In this document: positions 45,592-54,042 of the stretch, in pieces
Layout: every line of letters begins with the position of its first letter
Numbering within the stretch: the first letter of the stretch is position 1
NCBI GenBank assembly: GCA_964593455.1
Contig: CAZQHK010000004.1
Coordinates: 94,647 to 158,646, forward strand
Length of the DNA: 64,000 nt
Reading direction: 5' to 3'
DNA from: CAZQHK01 sp964593455
GTDB lineage: Bacteria > Muiribacteriota > CAYSPT01
Notes under the pieces: generated by a model
What the model saw: only the letters and a program-made list of their open reading frames with translations
What the model was told of the DNA's origin: nothing
The model's database searches: none
Translations under genes and position numbers: made by a program

Positions 45592-47211
45592 TTACTTTCC
45601 CCCTATTGTCGATACTATCTTGTTTATCATCCTTTGCAGGTCTTCAAAACCGGTGTAAAGATCTTTTATTTGATTGCTCATGCGGCGAATTCTTCCAGAA
45701 CATACCAGGATGAGCTTTTTTGCAAAATCAGGGCTTTGAGTAATCATAGTGTCAAAATTGTTACTGCCCACCACGACCATGATACAGTCGGTTACGGCTA
45801 TAGCGGTAGCTGAACGGGGAGATTTGGTGATAAGGGCCATCTCTCCAAGCAGGTCTCCGGAAGTCAATTCAGCCAGAACCAGTGGTTTAGCACCACTTCT
45901 TTCTTTCATTATCCTGACTCGTCCTTGCTGGATCAGATAACAGCAATTACCCTTTTCTCCTTCTCGGAAAAGAGACTCGCCCTTGGTAAACGCTTTCACG
46001 TACCTGTCTATCTTTACCGTCTTCTTGGAAGAGTCCAATGACTGGTTGATAACCGTGAGTACTTCTTCCTTGTGGAACGGTTTTATCAGGAAATAGTTTA
46101 TGCCGTGTTTGCGGACTTCTTCCTTTTCATTGTCGGAAAGGTTGGAAAAGAAGAGTACGATAGGTATAGAAACCCCAATTTGCCTGACATTTTTCACCAA
46201 CTCGTTTATTTTCATGTTTGGCAAGTTCTTATCGGCTATGACCAGGTCTATATGCGTATCTTTCATCGTGGTAATTGCTTGGTTAGCGTCCTGTGCTTCG
46301 GAAATGTTGTAGATCGGAGCGAGAATTTTTAAGAGCGTGAACCTGGAGAGAAAAATATTGCTGATAATAAGAATAGTTTCCTCCCTCCGGATCTTCTCTT
46401 CATCTCCCATGGCGGCTTCCTTGATATCGCTGGCCAGGTCCGAGACACCATGTTTTTTAAACAATTCGAGGATATTATTTTTAAATTCCTCTTCTTCGTT
46501 TTTCAGGGCTTCACCCAGAAATTTTTTCAATTCCTCCCGGTCGGCACTACTCATAAAATTAATGGTTTCCTTCTGTACTTCTTCACTTTTATCCATGAGA
46601 GAGTGAACCAGTGAAACGGATTCCTTGGCCATATTTCGTTTTTTGAGTATTTCAACTACTTTCAGGGCGACATCGTCGTCTTCCCGTTTATAGGTGATCA
46701 GGAGCGTGTTGGCTATTTTGGAATACTCGAGTTTGTCGAGAGCTTCAAGTGTTGCCAGCTTTACCGGTGTCTTGCCGGAAGAAACCAGAGGGCTCATTAC
46801 TTCACAGGAAGCCGGGTCAGCGATATGAGTGAGAAATTGTATATGCTCGATTATCGTGTCAGAGTCTTCTTTCGCTTTGACAGCTTCTGCAAATAGGTCC
46901 TGGTAATACTTGAGAACTTTCTTCTGCTGGAAAAACCCGGTAAATATCTCCAAATGTTCGGCCGGTGGTGATGAAGAGAAAAATTCATTCAGTAATGGTA
47001 TTTTATGAGCCTGCTTGATTCCATGAACAAGATGCAGCAACTTACCCTGGACGTCCTTGTTGACCTTGGGAATGGATGAAAGCATGAAAAGGAGGGTTTC
47101 TTTGTCTTCCATGCTGGTAAGCGCTTTGAGGGCTTTTTCCTGCTCCTCGATGTCTTCAGAGAAGAGAAGATCTTTTATATTCGAGAGATCCTGTGCCATG
47201 GCCTTCACCAT
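45592..47211 (-). CDS. HEAT-repeat / receiver / cyclic-nucleotide-binding protein (copy 2)
   Basis: 539 residues, the same domain order as its neighbour: HEAT-like repeats (about 1-270, e.g. VKLATLEALDKLEYSKIANT), receiver-like domain (about 283-400, DLVIADKNLPNM keeps the Asp, the acidic pair is lost: ILIISNIFLSR), and a cNMP-binding domain (LLGEMALITKSPRSATAIA). It is the promoter-proximal copy; a perfect consensus promoter lies upstream. The GTG at 47211 and an ATG four codons later are possible starts. The two proteins are clearly paralogous but well diverged. Confidence 0.75.
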   Translation of the reverse strand: MVKAMAQDLSNIKDLLFSEDIEEQEKALKALTSMEDKETLLFMLSSIPKVNKDVQGKLLHLVHGIKQAHKIPLLNEFFSSSPPAEHLEIFTGFFQQKKVLKYYQDLFAEAVKAKEDSDTIIEHIQFLTHIADPASCEVMSPLVSSGKTPVKLATLEALDKLEYSKIANTLLITYKREDDDVALKVVEILKKRNMAKESVSLVHSLMDKSEEVQKETINFMSSADREELKKFLGEALKNEEEEFKNNILELFKKHGVSDLASDIKEAAMGDEEKIRREETILIISNIFLSRFTLLKILAPIYNISEAQDANQAITTMKDTHIDLVIADKNLPNMKINELVKNVRQIGVSIPIVLFFSNLSDNEKEEVRKHGINYFLIKPFHKEEVLTVINQSLDSSKKTVKIDRYVKAFTKGESLFREGEKGNCCYLIQQGRVRIMKERSGAKPLVLAELTSGDLLGEMALITKSPRSATAIAVTDCIMVVVGSNNFDTMITQSPDFAKKLILVCSGRIRRMSNQIKDLYTGFEDLQRMINKIVSTIGGK

Positions 47212-47268
47212 TCCTCAGGGATAAATTTATACTTTTCACCAAAAATTTGCTACGATAATTCACCAACA

Positions 47269-47297
47269 ATTATAACATTGTATAGATGTACTGTCAA
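47269..47297 (-). promoter_or_regulatory. Perfect consensus sigma-70 promoter for the HEAT/receiver/cNBD pair
   Basis: Minus-strand TTGACA (47297-47292), 17-nt spacer, TATAAT (47274-47269). It is back to back with the rpmH promoter, so only 12 nt separate the two -35 boxes. Confidence 0.85.
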
Positions 47298-47308
47298 AAG
47301 AGTCGAGC

Positions 47309-47338
47309 TTTACACGCCGCATTCCACTATGATATAAT
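47309..47338 (+). promoter_or_regulatory. Sigma-70-type promoter for rpmH
   Basis: TTTACA (47309-47314), 18-nt spacer, TATAAT (47333-47338). Predicted start near 47345, about 60 nt before rpmH. Confidence 0.8.
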
Positions 47339-47403
47339 ACGCCACCGATTTGACCGTTGCATCAGGTCAAAATTAATAGTAACCAAGAGTTGAGGTTTTA
47401 ACA

Positions 47404-47538
47404 ATGAAGCGGACTTATCAACCAAAAAACAGAAAACGTCAAAGAACCCACGGTTTTCTCGTGAGGATGCGAACTCGTGGAGGTCGGCGGGTCATCTCGG
47501 CCCGAAGACGCAAAGGGAGAGCTAGCCTGGCTGTTTAG
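47404..47538 (+). CDS. rpmH: 50S ribosomal protein L34
   Basis: 44 residues, the normal length: [20 protein letters not shown] then [21 protein letters not shown] canonical L34, component of the large ribosomal subunit. Followed 7 nt later by rnpA, as in most bacteria. Confidence 0.97.
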   Translation: MKRTYQPKNRKRQRTHGFLVRMRTRGGRRVISARRRKGRASLAV

Positions 47539-47545
47539 GACCATC

Positions 47546-47875
47546 ATGAAGCTACCGACACTCCGGAAAACCGGTGAGTTTCGTGAGGTGTATTCCCGAG
47601 GCCGCAAGGTTCATACTCGCTTTTTCACTATGTTTTTTCTTGATACTCCCGAGCGTGAATTCAAATATGGCCTGACAGTGTCGAGAAGGATTGGCTCTCA
47701 CGTTACCAGGAACAGGGTGAAAAGAAGATTGAGAGAGATAATCAGGTGGTGGGCTGGCAGCAGTCGGCCGCCTTGTCATATAGTGATAGTTGCCAAAGAC
47801 CAGATAACGGCAGCCACTTTTCAGGATCTGCAAAAATCGTTTTCTACGTTGATGGGACGGCTCCTTAATGATTAA
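47546..47875 (+). CDS. rnpA: Ribonuclease P protein component
   Basis: 109 residues from the ATG at 47546 ([20 protein letters not shown]). [20 protein letters not shown] plus RLREIIR is the RNR signature region. RnpA assists the RNase P RNA in 5' maturation of tRNA. Its end overlaps yidD by 8 nt. Confidence 0.95.
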   Translation: MKLPTLRKTGEFREVYSRGRKVHTRFFTMFFLDTPEREFKYGLTVSRRIGSHVTRNRVKRRLREIIRWWAGSSRPPCHIVIVAKDQITAATFQDLQKSFSTLMGRLLND

Positions 47876-48095
47876 GCAGTTTGCTCCCAGAACCTTACTC
47901 GTGTATTTGATAAAGGGCTACCGGAAGTTTATCAGTCCTATCTTCCCTCCCTGTTGCCGGTTTGAACCGACGTGTTCCGCATATGCTTTGGAGTCGATAA
48001 AAACCTACGGATGTCTGCGGGGTAGTTGGCTGGCTTTCAAACGACTATTACGATGCCATCCTTTTTATTCAGGTGGGTATGACCCGCTTTGTTGA
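47868..48095 (+). CDS. yidD: Membrane protein insertion efficiency factor YidD
   Basis: 75 residues. [20 protein letters not shown] and [11 protein letters not shown] are the family motifs, with the conserved Cys residues. It associates with YidC at the inner membrane. The overlap with rnpA and the 24-nt gap to yidC are typical. Confidence 0.95.
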   Translation: MIKQFAPRTLLVYLIKGYRKFISPIFPPCCRFEPTCSAYALESIKTYGCLRGSWLAFKRLLRCHPFYSGGYDPLC

Positions 48096-48119
48096 GGCAA
48101 TGTTGGAGAAATATGTAAC

Positions 48120-49880
48120 ATGAACAGAATAAATGACAGTCAACAAAGGTTTTGTTTACTAACAGTGGTATTTTTAACCGTTTTCTTTATCTCTCCCGGT
48201 ATGGTTATTGCTTTGGAAGTCGAAGAAAGCGAACAAGAAACCACGTTGAATACCGACCTTTACAGTGTTAAATTTGCCAATAAAGGTGGCGGAATAACCA
48301 GTTTCAAACTTATTGAGCCCAAGTATGGCCTGGACCTGGTTCGAGTGCCTGCAAAGGGGGGGCCTGTTTGTCTGTCATTGCTTTCTCCTGACAGTCCGGG
48401 TGACTCTTTCATGTGTGAGAGTATATTAGATGAAGATTCTGTTTTTCCGGTGGAAATTGATGTCCAGGGGGAAGAGGCCAGTATCACCTTCGGTTATACC
48501 ATCCACCAAACTTTTAAAAAAGGGAAAAACGGGATTATCAAGTTCGGGGGCGCTCCCCAGGATATTGTTATAAAGAAAACATACCGGTTTACCAATGGAG
48601 CATACCGATTTGCTTTTTCCCTATCTATCAGTGTACCACCGGAGCAGGAAAAAACAGCCGGATCCTTTGTATTCGGCTGGTTTCCGGGACTTGAATCCGA
48701 ACAGCCGATCGTCGATAATCCCAGTCTTGATGATAAACCAGGTTACCTTGATAAAACCAAATTTGACGACGTGAAACCTGGAGCAGAGGGGCAGTTTAAG
48801 GTTATCGACCAGAAAAGCCGGCTGCTCGGGATGAACGATACCTATTACGCAGCGGTGTTTATCCCTCGTAAACCTTTACCCGACGCCAACCTGGTTGTTT
48901 GGCGCGCTCCCGAAACAAAGAAGGATATTTTAGCAGGAGTGAAAACACCGGATTTCGAACTTGTCGGCGGGGAAGAAACAGTATTTGAATATGAGGGTTA
49001 CATCGGCCCAAAGGAAGAACACCGGTTGACAGGAGAACTGACTTGCCTTCGGCAGCAGGGTAAAATAGTTCCCCATATTCTCCGGCTCCTCAAGTATCTG
49101 CATAGTCTGACCAACAGTTGGGGGTGGTCTATTATTCTCCTTACTATCCTCATCCGTCTGGTGCTCTTGCCTCTCACCATCAAGCAGGCCCAGAACATGG
49201 CTAAAATGCAGGCTATCCAGCCGGAATTGAATGAGGTGAGGAATCGCTTTAAAGATAATCCCCAGATGATGAATCAGGAAACCATCCGGCTTTACAAGGA
49301 AAAACAAGTCAACCCGCTTGGCGGGTGTTTGCCGGCGTTCGTTCAGATTCCTATCCTGTTCGCGCTATTCTGGGCCTTGAGAAATTCCATCGATTTGAAA
49401 GGAAGCGCTTTTCTCTGGATACCTGATCTTTCCATCGCGTCAAAATATTTTACCAGGCTTGGGTATACATATCTAACCGCTTTACTTTTACCGACACTAA
49501 CTGCTTTAACCGCTTTTTGGCAGCAAAAGCAGATGAGCACCAACCCGCAGCAGTCCAAGATGATGGCCTTTTTCCCGGTGATGATGTTCTTTTTCTCCTG
49601 GACCCTGCCTTCCGGTGTTGTCTTGTACTGGTTTGTTTCAAATCTGCTCTCAACCGTCCAACAGAAAATTATCAATTCGAAAATGACGCCGTCTGCAGCC
49701 ACGGTCCTTCCGTCGGTGGCACTTGGTAAACAACCTAAAAATCAAAACAATCAGGAATCTGAAAAGAAAGAAAATATCGGGGACGCTCACCCTTCTTCAA
49801 ATGAGTATTCTGAGGAATCACCTCAAAAGGAAGAGCCGCCTGCAAAGAAGAAACGGCGGAAACGGCGGAAGAAGAAATGA
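48120..49880 (+). CDS. yidC: Membrane protein insertase YidC
   Basis: 586 residues. A first membrane segment (LLTVVFLTVFFISPGMVIAL) is followed by a large periplasmic beta domain (about 35-310) as in Gram-negative YidC. Then come the core transmembrane helices (WGWSIILLTILIRLVLLPLT, and VNPLGGCLPAFVQIPILFAL) and a very basic C-terminus (KKKRRKRRKKK) that could bind ribosomes. This argues for a diderm cell. Its stop codon overlaps the jag start as ATGA. Confidence 0.95.
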   Translation: MNRINDSQQRFCLLTVVFLTVFFISPGMVIALEVEESEQETTLNTDLYSVKFANKGGGITSFKLIEPKYGLDLVRVPAKGGPVCLSLLSPDSPGDSFMCESILDEDSVFPVEIDVQGEEASITFGYTIHQTFKKGKNGIIKFGGAPQDIVIKKTYRFTNGAYRFAFSLSISVPPEQEKTAGSFVFGWFPGLESEQPIVDNPSLDDKPGYLDKTKFDDVKPGAEGQFKVIDQKSRLLGMNDTYYAAVFIPRKPLPDANLVVWRAPETKKDILAGVKTPDFELVGGEETVFEYEGYIGPKEEHRLTGELTCLRQQGKIVPHILRLLKYLHSLTNSWGWSIILLTILIRLVLLPLTIKQAQNMAKMQAIQPELNEVRNRFKDNPQMMNQETIRLYKEKQVNPLGGCLPAFVQIPILFALFWALRNSIDLKGSAFLWIPDLSIASKYFTRLGYTYLTALLLPTLTALTAFWQQKQMSTNPQQSKMMAFFPVMMFFFSWTLPSGVVLYWFVSNLLSTVQQKIINSKMTPSAATVLPSVALGKQPKNQNNQESEKKENIGDAHPSSNEYSEESPQKEEPPAKKKRRKRRKKK

Positions 49881-50563
49881 AGGAGCGCGCGATAACAAGC
49901 GAGGTGAGAAGTGTGAATAGTGTACTACGGGAAATCGAATCCGAAGGTGTGACTCGCGAAGAAGCGATAGAATCAGCTCTCAAACAACTGAATCCCGGAG
50001 AAAACGAGCAGTATGAAGTGGAAGTACTGGAAGAAGGTAAAGGGGGTTTTCTGGGACTTATTGGCGGGAAACCGACTCGTGTCAGGGTTAGTATTTACCG
50101 GGATAATGTCGGTGAGGGGCGCACGTTTCTGGAAGCGTTGATGAACCTGGCTGAAGTCGACGGCGATCTAGATTTTAACCGACAGGGAAAGACACTGAAT
50201 GTTGAGGTGAATGGCGAAGATGTTGGATTTCTTATCGGGCGGCGGGGACAGACGCTTAACGCTATTCAACATCTCTTAAATGTCATAATAAACAAAGGGA
50301 ACAAGGAACGGCTGCGTATCAGATTCAATGTAGCCGGGTATCGCCAAAACAGGGAGCAGGCACTCAAAGAACTGGCCAACAAGCTTGCCAGTACAGTAAA
50401 GAATAAAGGTAAAAAGGTAGAGCTTGAACCCATGAGACCTTACGAGCGCCGGGCAATCCACGTGGCGTTAAAAGATGACCAGGAAGTTAGCACGTATAGT
50501 AAAGGTGAGGAACCTCATCGAAAAGTTGTCATTACAACTAAAAACGAAGCAAAAGAAGAATAA
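49877..50563 (+). CDS. jag: Jag/KhpB RNA-binding protein
   Basis: 228 residues. Jag_N domain (LREIESEGVTREEAIESALK and GKGGFLGLIGGKPTRV), a KH domain (VGFLIGRRGQTLNAIQHLLN) and an R3H domain (LEPMRPYERRAIHVALKDD). It binds RNA with KhpA in Gram-positives and is usually encoded after yidC. mnmE and mnmG, which often follow, are not here. Confidence 0.93.
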   Translation: MKERAITSEVRSVNSVLREIESEGVTREEAIESALKQLNPGENEQYEVEVLEEGKGGFLGLIGGKPTRVRVSIYRDNVGEGRTFLEALMNLAEVDGDLDFNRQGKTLNVEVNGEDVGFLIGRRGQTLNAIQHLLNVIINKGNKERLRIRFNVAGYRQNREQALKELANKLASTVKNKGKKVELEPMRPYERRAIHVALKDDQEVSTYSKGEEPHRKVVITTKNEAKEE

Positions 50564-50603
50564 GTCGCTCAAATAGAAAAAACGACTGAGGAGGTGGACC
50601 TGG

Positions 50604-50693
50604 GTGCCCTCTGGCAGAAAACGGAAGCTTAACAAGATTAAAACCCACAAGCGCAAAAAGAAGCGTAAAGCCATGCGTCACAAGAAGAAGTAA
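50604..50693 (+). CDS. AURKAIP1/COX24-type very small basic protein
   Basis: 29 residues with a GTG start: MPSGRKRKLNKIKTHKRKKK then RKAMRHKKK. AGGAGG stands 9 nt upstream. This is the bacterial form of the AURKAIP1/COX24 domain, which in mitochondria is a small-subunit ribosomal protein (mS38); in bacteria it probably binds the ribosome. The match to the known Bacteroidota-type sequence is close over its whole length. It ends 3 nt before rsmG. Confidence 0.85.
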   Translation: MPSGRKRKLNKIKTHKRKKKRKAMRHKKK

Positions 50694-50696
50694 GCA

Positions 50697-51422
50697 GTGA
50701 AGAGACTTTGCTCTGCGGCCCAACTGCTGGGTTTGGCGCTAAATAGTGTAAAATTGGAGCTTTTACGTGCTTATCGGGATCGTCTTCTCTCCCGGGGACA
50801 GACAGCAGGCTTGGTGTCGCAACTCTCCTGTGAGGAACTTGAAGTTTATCATCTTGTTGATTCTTTAACCGTTATACAAGCTATCCCGAACATTGCCGGA
50901 TTAGATGTAATCGATGTCGGGACGGGTGCCGGTCTTCCTGGTCTACCCTTAAAAATAGTTTTTCCAACAATCAATTTGACACTTCTCGACGCTAAAGAAC
51001 GAGCATGTTCATTCCTCCGAAGTACGGTTAGGATCCTTGGGATTACGGGAGTTGAAGTAGTCCGAACCCGTGTTGAGAAATTTGCCCGCACACCGGCAGG
51101 AAGAGATCAGTATGATCTAGCTCTTTGCAAAGCGGTAGCCGGAATTGAGGAGACTCTCGAATACACGCTCCCACTGGTTAAACCGGGTGGGCAAGTTATC
51201 TTGATGCGCGGAGATGTGTCCGAACTTGACCGGGACAATGTTATCTGGGCTGCCAACGAGCTTGGGGGACAGTTGATGGAAATACTCCGCGTTGAGTTGG
51301 GCGGGCTGTTTAAAAACCGTTTTCTTCTACGGTTTCTGAAGAAGGAACCAACACCGGATCGCTATCCACGAATGGTAGGGATTCCGGGTAAATATCCTCT
51401 AAATCGGGCACAGCTTCGATAA
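50697..51422 (+). CDS. rsmG: 16S rRNA (guanine527-N7)-methyltransferase
   Basis: 241 residues. A SAM-binding core (GLDVIDVGTGAGLPGLPLKI, LTLLDAKERACSFLRS) and a C-terminal DRYPRMVGIPGKYPL match RsmG. It methylates G527 of 16S rRNA. The GTG start has only a weak ribosome-binding site. The last 113 nt overlap the convergent TPR gene; both ends look coding. Confidence 0.93.
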   Translation: MKRLCSAAQLLGLALNSVKLELLRAYRDRLLSRGQTAGLVSQLSCEELEVYHLVDSLTVIQAIPNIAGLDVIDVGTGAGLPGLPLKIVFPTINLTLLDAKERACSFLRSTVRILGITGVEVVRTRVEKFARTPAGRDQYDLALCKAVAGIEETLEYTLPLVKPGGQVILMRGDVSELDRDNVIWAANELGGQLMEILRVELGGLFKNRFLLRFLKKEPTPDRYPRMVGIPGKYPLNRAQLR

Positions 51423-53118
51423 AAGGATTACTTTCCTCTTTTATTAAAACAGGTTTTTCCTGTGTTATACCAAACTGTTTATCGGACAGCATTTCCAGCA
51501 TTTTGTTTACCTGAGTAATGTAAGGAGTGCCTGGGTATGTCGTGATAAGTTCCTGCAAGGTCTGTTGGGCTTGACTTTTGAGCTGCTCGTCTTTTGTTTC
51601 GGCTGCCTCCTCCAATTGAATTACACCGATGAGGAAAAGGGCCTCGTCTGCGAAACCCGAGTGAAAATAATTTTCAACGATGGATTGATAATAGGGCAGG
51701 GCGCTCTTTTTTTCTCCGACCTTGAAATGAATGAGCAGCCCGGAGAGAAAGTTGGCTAGCGGGGCAAGATCGGTTGTATGTTTAGCACATTCATTAAATG
51801 TGTTAAGGGTTTCACGTTCCATGTAAGGAATTTGCAGTTTTAAGACAGCCAGCCTTAAATAGGCCAGTCCCGCCAAAGGGCTGTGGGGATAGTGTTTGAC
51901 AAAATTACTGTAAGCAGTAACGGCCTGGTTTATTCCATCAGGTTCGGCTTCGGAAGTTAAAGCCAGGAAAAAAGCAGCCATATGGTCAACACGTGTGCCA
52001 GGATATTTGTCTAACACTAATTTCCAGGCTTCGCGGGCAACATCGGTCTGTTGCAGAAAAAAGTGGTTGATGATAGCTATTTTATTCAATGCCCGGCCGG
52101 CTTCAGGAGTGGCTGGAAACTTGAAAATAAGTTGCTTAAGAGCGGCGATGCTTTTACGATAGTCGACTGCAGATCGGCTGCCAGTATTGAAAATAGTGAA
52201 AGCTTCCCTGAACTCATTCCTGATCGTACGTTCAAGTTCTTCCAGATCGAGGAAAAGTGTTTTAGAGGTGTTCTTTTCCCGTATTCGTTTAAGTCCTCTG
52301 GCGGAAGCTTTTCGCGCCAGAGAGTTGACATAAAATTCATAATGCTTTTCGTAAGCCAGGCGTCCACCGAGAAAACTGCCGATTATCTCGCTAACGACAC
52401 CGGTGTACAATTTGCCCCAATCGGCGAAAACGCTCACGATAAATTTTTGGTTTATATCTTGATAAATTTTCAGAGCTCCCTGGTAATCACGCAGCCAAAA
52501 CTGTTTGATTCTAGCTGATTCATAGAGAGCTTCGTCAGAAGCACCGTACAAACCGGGGTGAGTTTCCATCCCTGGCACGAAAGAGGAAACAGATTCGAGG
52601 GCTTCAACCGCTTCCCGGTATCGACGAAGAAAGACCAGTGCCTCCGATTTGGCCAGGACGGCAGTATCGTAGAAGTGATTTAGTGGTAGTTCAGCCACTT
52701 TCTGGAAGTGCCGGATTGTTTTTTCCGGAAAGGCTTTGATTGAAAGATTGACCAGACCCATCCCGGTATGGGCAGCGGCCATGGTTTCGGGGAGTTCCTG
52801 GTGTTGGTCAAGAACATTTTCAAAAACACTGATTGATCTTTCCAGTTCACTACCGTGGAGTAAATAAAGATATCCAAGTATAACTCTGGTTACCGGTACT
52901 AACTCTTCGTAGGTTGACAGATGAGTGCGTAAAAGTTCTTTGGTTTTTTCGAGCTTTCCCCGGGCCAAAAGAGCTACGACATTTTCGAAGTTCTGCACGG
53001 CCAATGAACCATGAAGTTCAGGAATAGGAATGGAGTACTGGGAACCCGCTTCGGCAGCGGGAGTAAAACCGATAATAAACACACCAATAAGTAAAGTTAT
53101 TATTTGGGATTTCACCAT
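51310..53118 (-). CDS. Exported TPR-rich protein of unknown function
   Basis: 602 residues. N-terminal signal peptide (MVKSQIITLLIGVFIIGFTP then AAEAG). The rest is built of TPR-like helices: AVLAKSEALVFLRRYREAVE, FPATPEAGRALNKIAIINHF, YPHSPLAGLAYLRLAVLKLQ, FHSGFADEALFLIGVIQLEE. The last 50 residues are acidic. Probably periplasmic, scaffolding or lipoprotein-related; no lipobox is seen. Its promoter region adjoins the second DnaA-box array. Confidence 0.75.
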   Translation of the reverse strand: MVKSQIITLLIGVFIIGFTPAAEAGSQYSIPIPELHGSLAVQNFENVVALLARGKLEKTKELLRTHLSTYEELVPVTRVILGYLYLLHGSELERSISVFENVLDQHQELPETMAAAHTGMGLVNLSIKAFPEKTIRHFQKVAELPLNHFYDTAVLAKSEALVFLRRYREAVEALESVSSFVPGMETHPGLYGASDEALYESARIKQFWLRDYQGALKIYQDINQKFIVSVFADWGKLYTGVVSEIIGSFLGGRLAYEKHYEFYVNSLARKASARGLKRIREKNTSKTLFLDLEELERTIRNEFREAFTIFNTGSRSAVDYRKSIAALKQLIFKFPATPEAGRALNKIAIINHFFLQQTDVAREAWKLVLDKYPGTRVDHMAAFFLALTSEAEPDGINQAVTAYSNFVKHYPHSPLAGLAYLRLAVLKLQIPYMERETLNTFNECAKHTTDLAPLANFLSGLLIHFKVGEKKSALPYYQSIVENYFHSGFADEALFLIGVIQLEEAAETKDEQLKSQAQQTLQELITTYPGTPYITQVNKMLEMLSDKQFGITQEKPVLIKEESNPFIEAVPDLEDIYPESLPFVDSDPVLVPSSETVEENGF

Positions 53119-53127
53119 AGCGGGATT

Positions 53128-53157
53128 ATTCTAGCATGCTGTCTCAAGCAGGCGCAA
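53128..53157 (-). promoter_or_regulatory. Possible sigma-70-type promoter for the TPR gene
   Basis: Minus-strand TTGCGC (53157-53152), 18-nt spacer, TAGAAT (53133-53128), about 10 nt before the start codon. The -35 box is poor. Confidence 0.45.
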
Positions 53158-53225
53158 TAGTTAGGCTTTTATCCAGTGGATTAGCGGGTTTTGATGCACT
53201 ATAATAGGTACACTTCGTGAAACCT

Positions 53226-53417
53226 TTGTGGATAATGTGGAAAAGTCTGTGGATAACTATCAAATCTACAACCTGAGCTGCGGACAGTTTAGGATAGAGG
53301 AAATGGGCAAAAATGTACATAATTCAAAGAGCCGTTCAAATATGAAACATTGGAATACAATATGTTTTAAGGCGGCACCTTAGTGGATAATGTTGAAAAC
53401 TTTATGGATAACTATAA
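53226..53417. other. Second candidate origin: duplicated pair of DnaA boxes
   Basis: Two box pairs: 53227-53235 and 53248-53256 (both perfect TGTGGATAA), and 53382-53390 plus 53403-53411 (one mismatch each). In each pair the boxes are 21 bp apart, and the 36-bp stretch around each pair is a direct repeat (GTGGATAATGT, GAAAA and TGGATAACTAT in both), 155 bp from the other. AT-rich sequence follows (53445-53540). This 486-nt intergenic interval contains no gene. Confidence 0.65.
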
Positions 53418-53604
53418 ACACTGGCTTTTCGCCACTTTTAACAGAGAAAACATTGATAAAACTAGCATCAATAACTACAACTCGGTTTGAGAGATAATAA
53501 GTAATAAAAACAGCGTTCTGAAAATACTATTAAAGTGTGTCGAAAAATGATAGAATTAGAGGGTGGGCAGCCAGACAGAAAAGGAAGAAAGTTAGGTAGA
53601 GTTC

Positions 53605-54039
53605 GTGGACCGGATTGAAATACGATTCCCGAGTCGATTTGAATATGTAAAAATGGCGGCGAACATCCTGAGCAAAGTTTCAGAAATGGTTGGCTTGGGT
53701 GAAGAAGAAAGTATTGAATTGGTCAGCTCGGTTGTTGAAGCTCTCAACAATTCCATTGAACATGGATACAATCTCAGGGAAGATGGAATTATCGAACTGA
53801 AGGTAGAGGACCACGGCAATAAACTCCTGGTGTCTATTAAGGATGAAGGGCAGGGGTTTGACCGGGAAGATCTGTCTCCCTATTGTCCGGACCGGGCTGA
53901 GCACCTGTTTCGTTATCGGGGCAGGGGTGTTTTTATGATGGAAAACTTCATGGATGAAGTATCCTTTAAAAACTGTCCGGAACGGGGAATGGAGGTGATA
54001 ATGGTCAAATATCTCGATAGAAAAGGGCAGGATACGTAA
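53605..54039 (+). CDS. RsbW/SpoIIAB-like serine kinase or anti-sigma factor
   Basis: 144 residues, a single GHKL ATPase domain: VVEALNNSIEHGYNLRED (N box), SIKDEGQGFDREDL (G1) and YRGRGVFMMENFMDEVSF (G2). Family members bind ATP and either phosphorylate an anti-sigma antagonist or sequester a sigma factor. No partner antagonist or sigma gene is adjacent; the MurJ-type gene follows by 3 nt. The GTG at 53605 is the only reasonable start. Confidence 0.85.
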   Translation: MDRIEIRFPSRFEYVKMAANILSKVSEMVGLGEEESIELVSSVVEALNNSIEHGYNLREDGIIELKVEDHGNKLLVSIKDEGQGFDREDLSPYCPDRAEHLFRYRGRGVFMMENFMDEVSFKNCPERGMEVIMVKYLDRKGQDT

Positions 54040-54042
54040 TCG

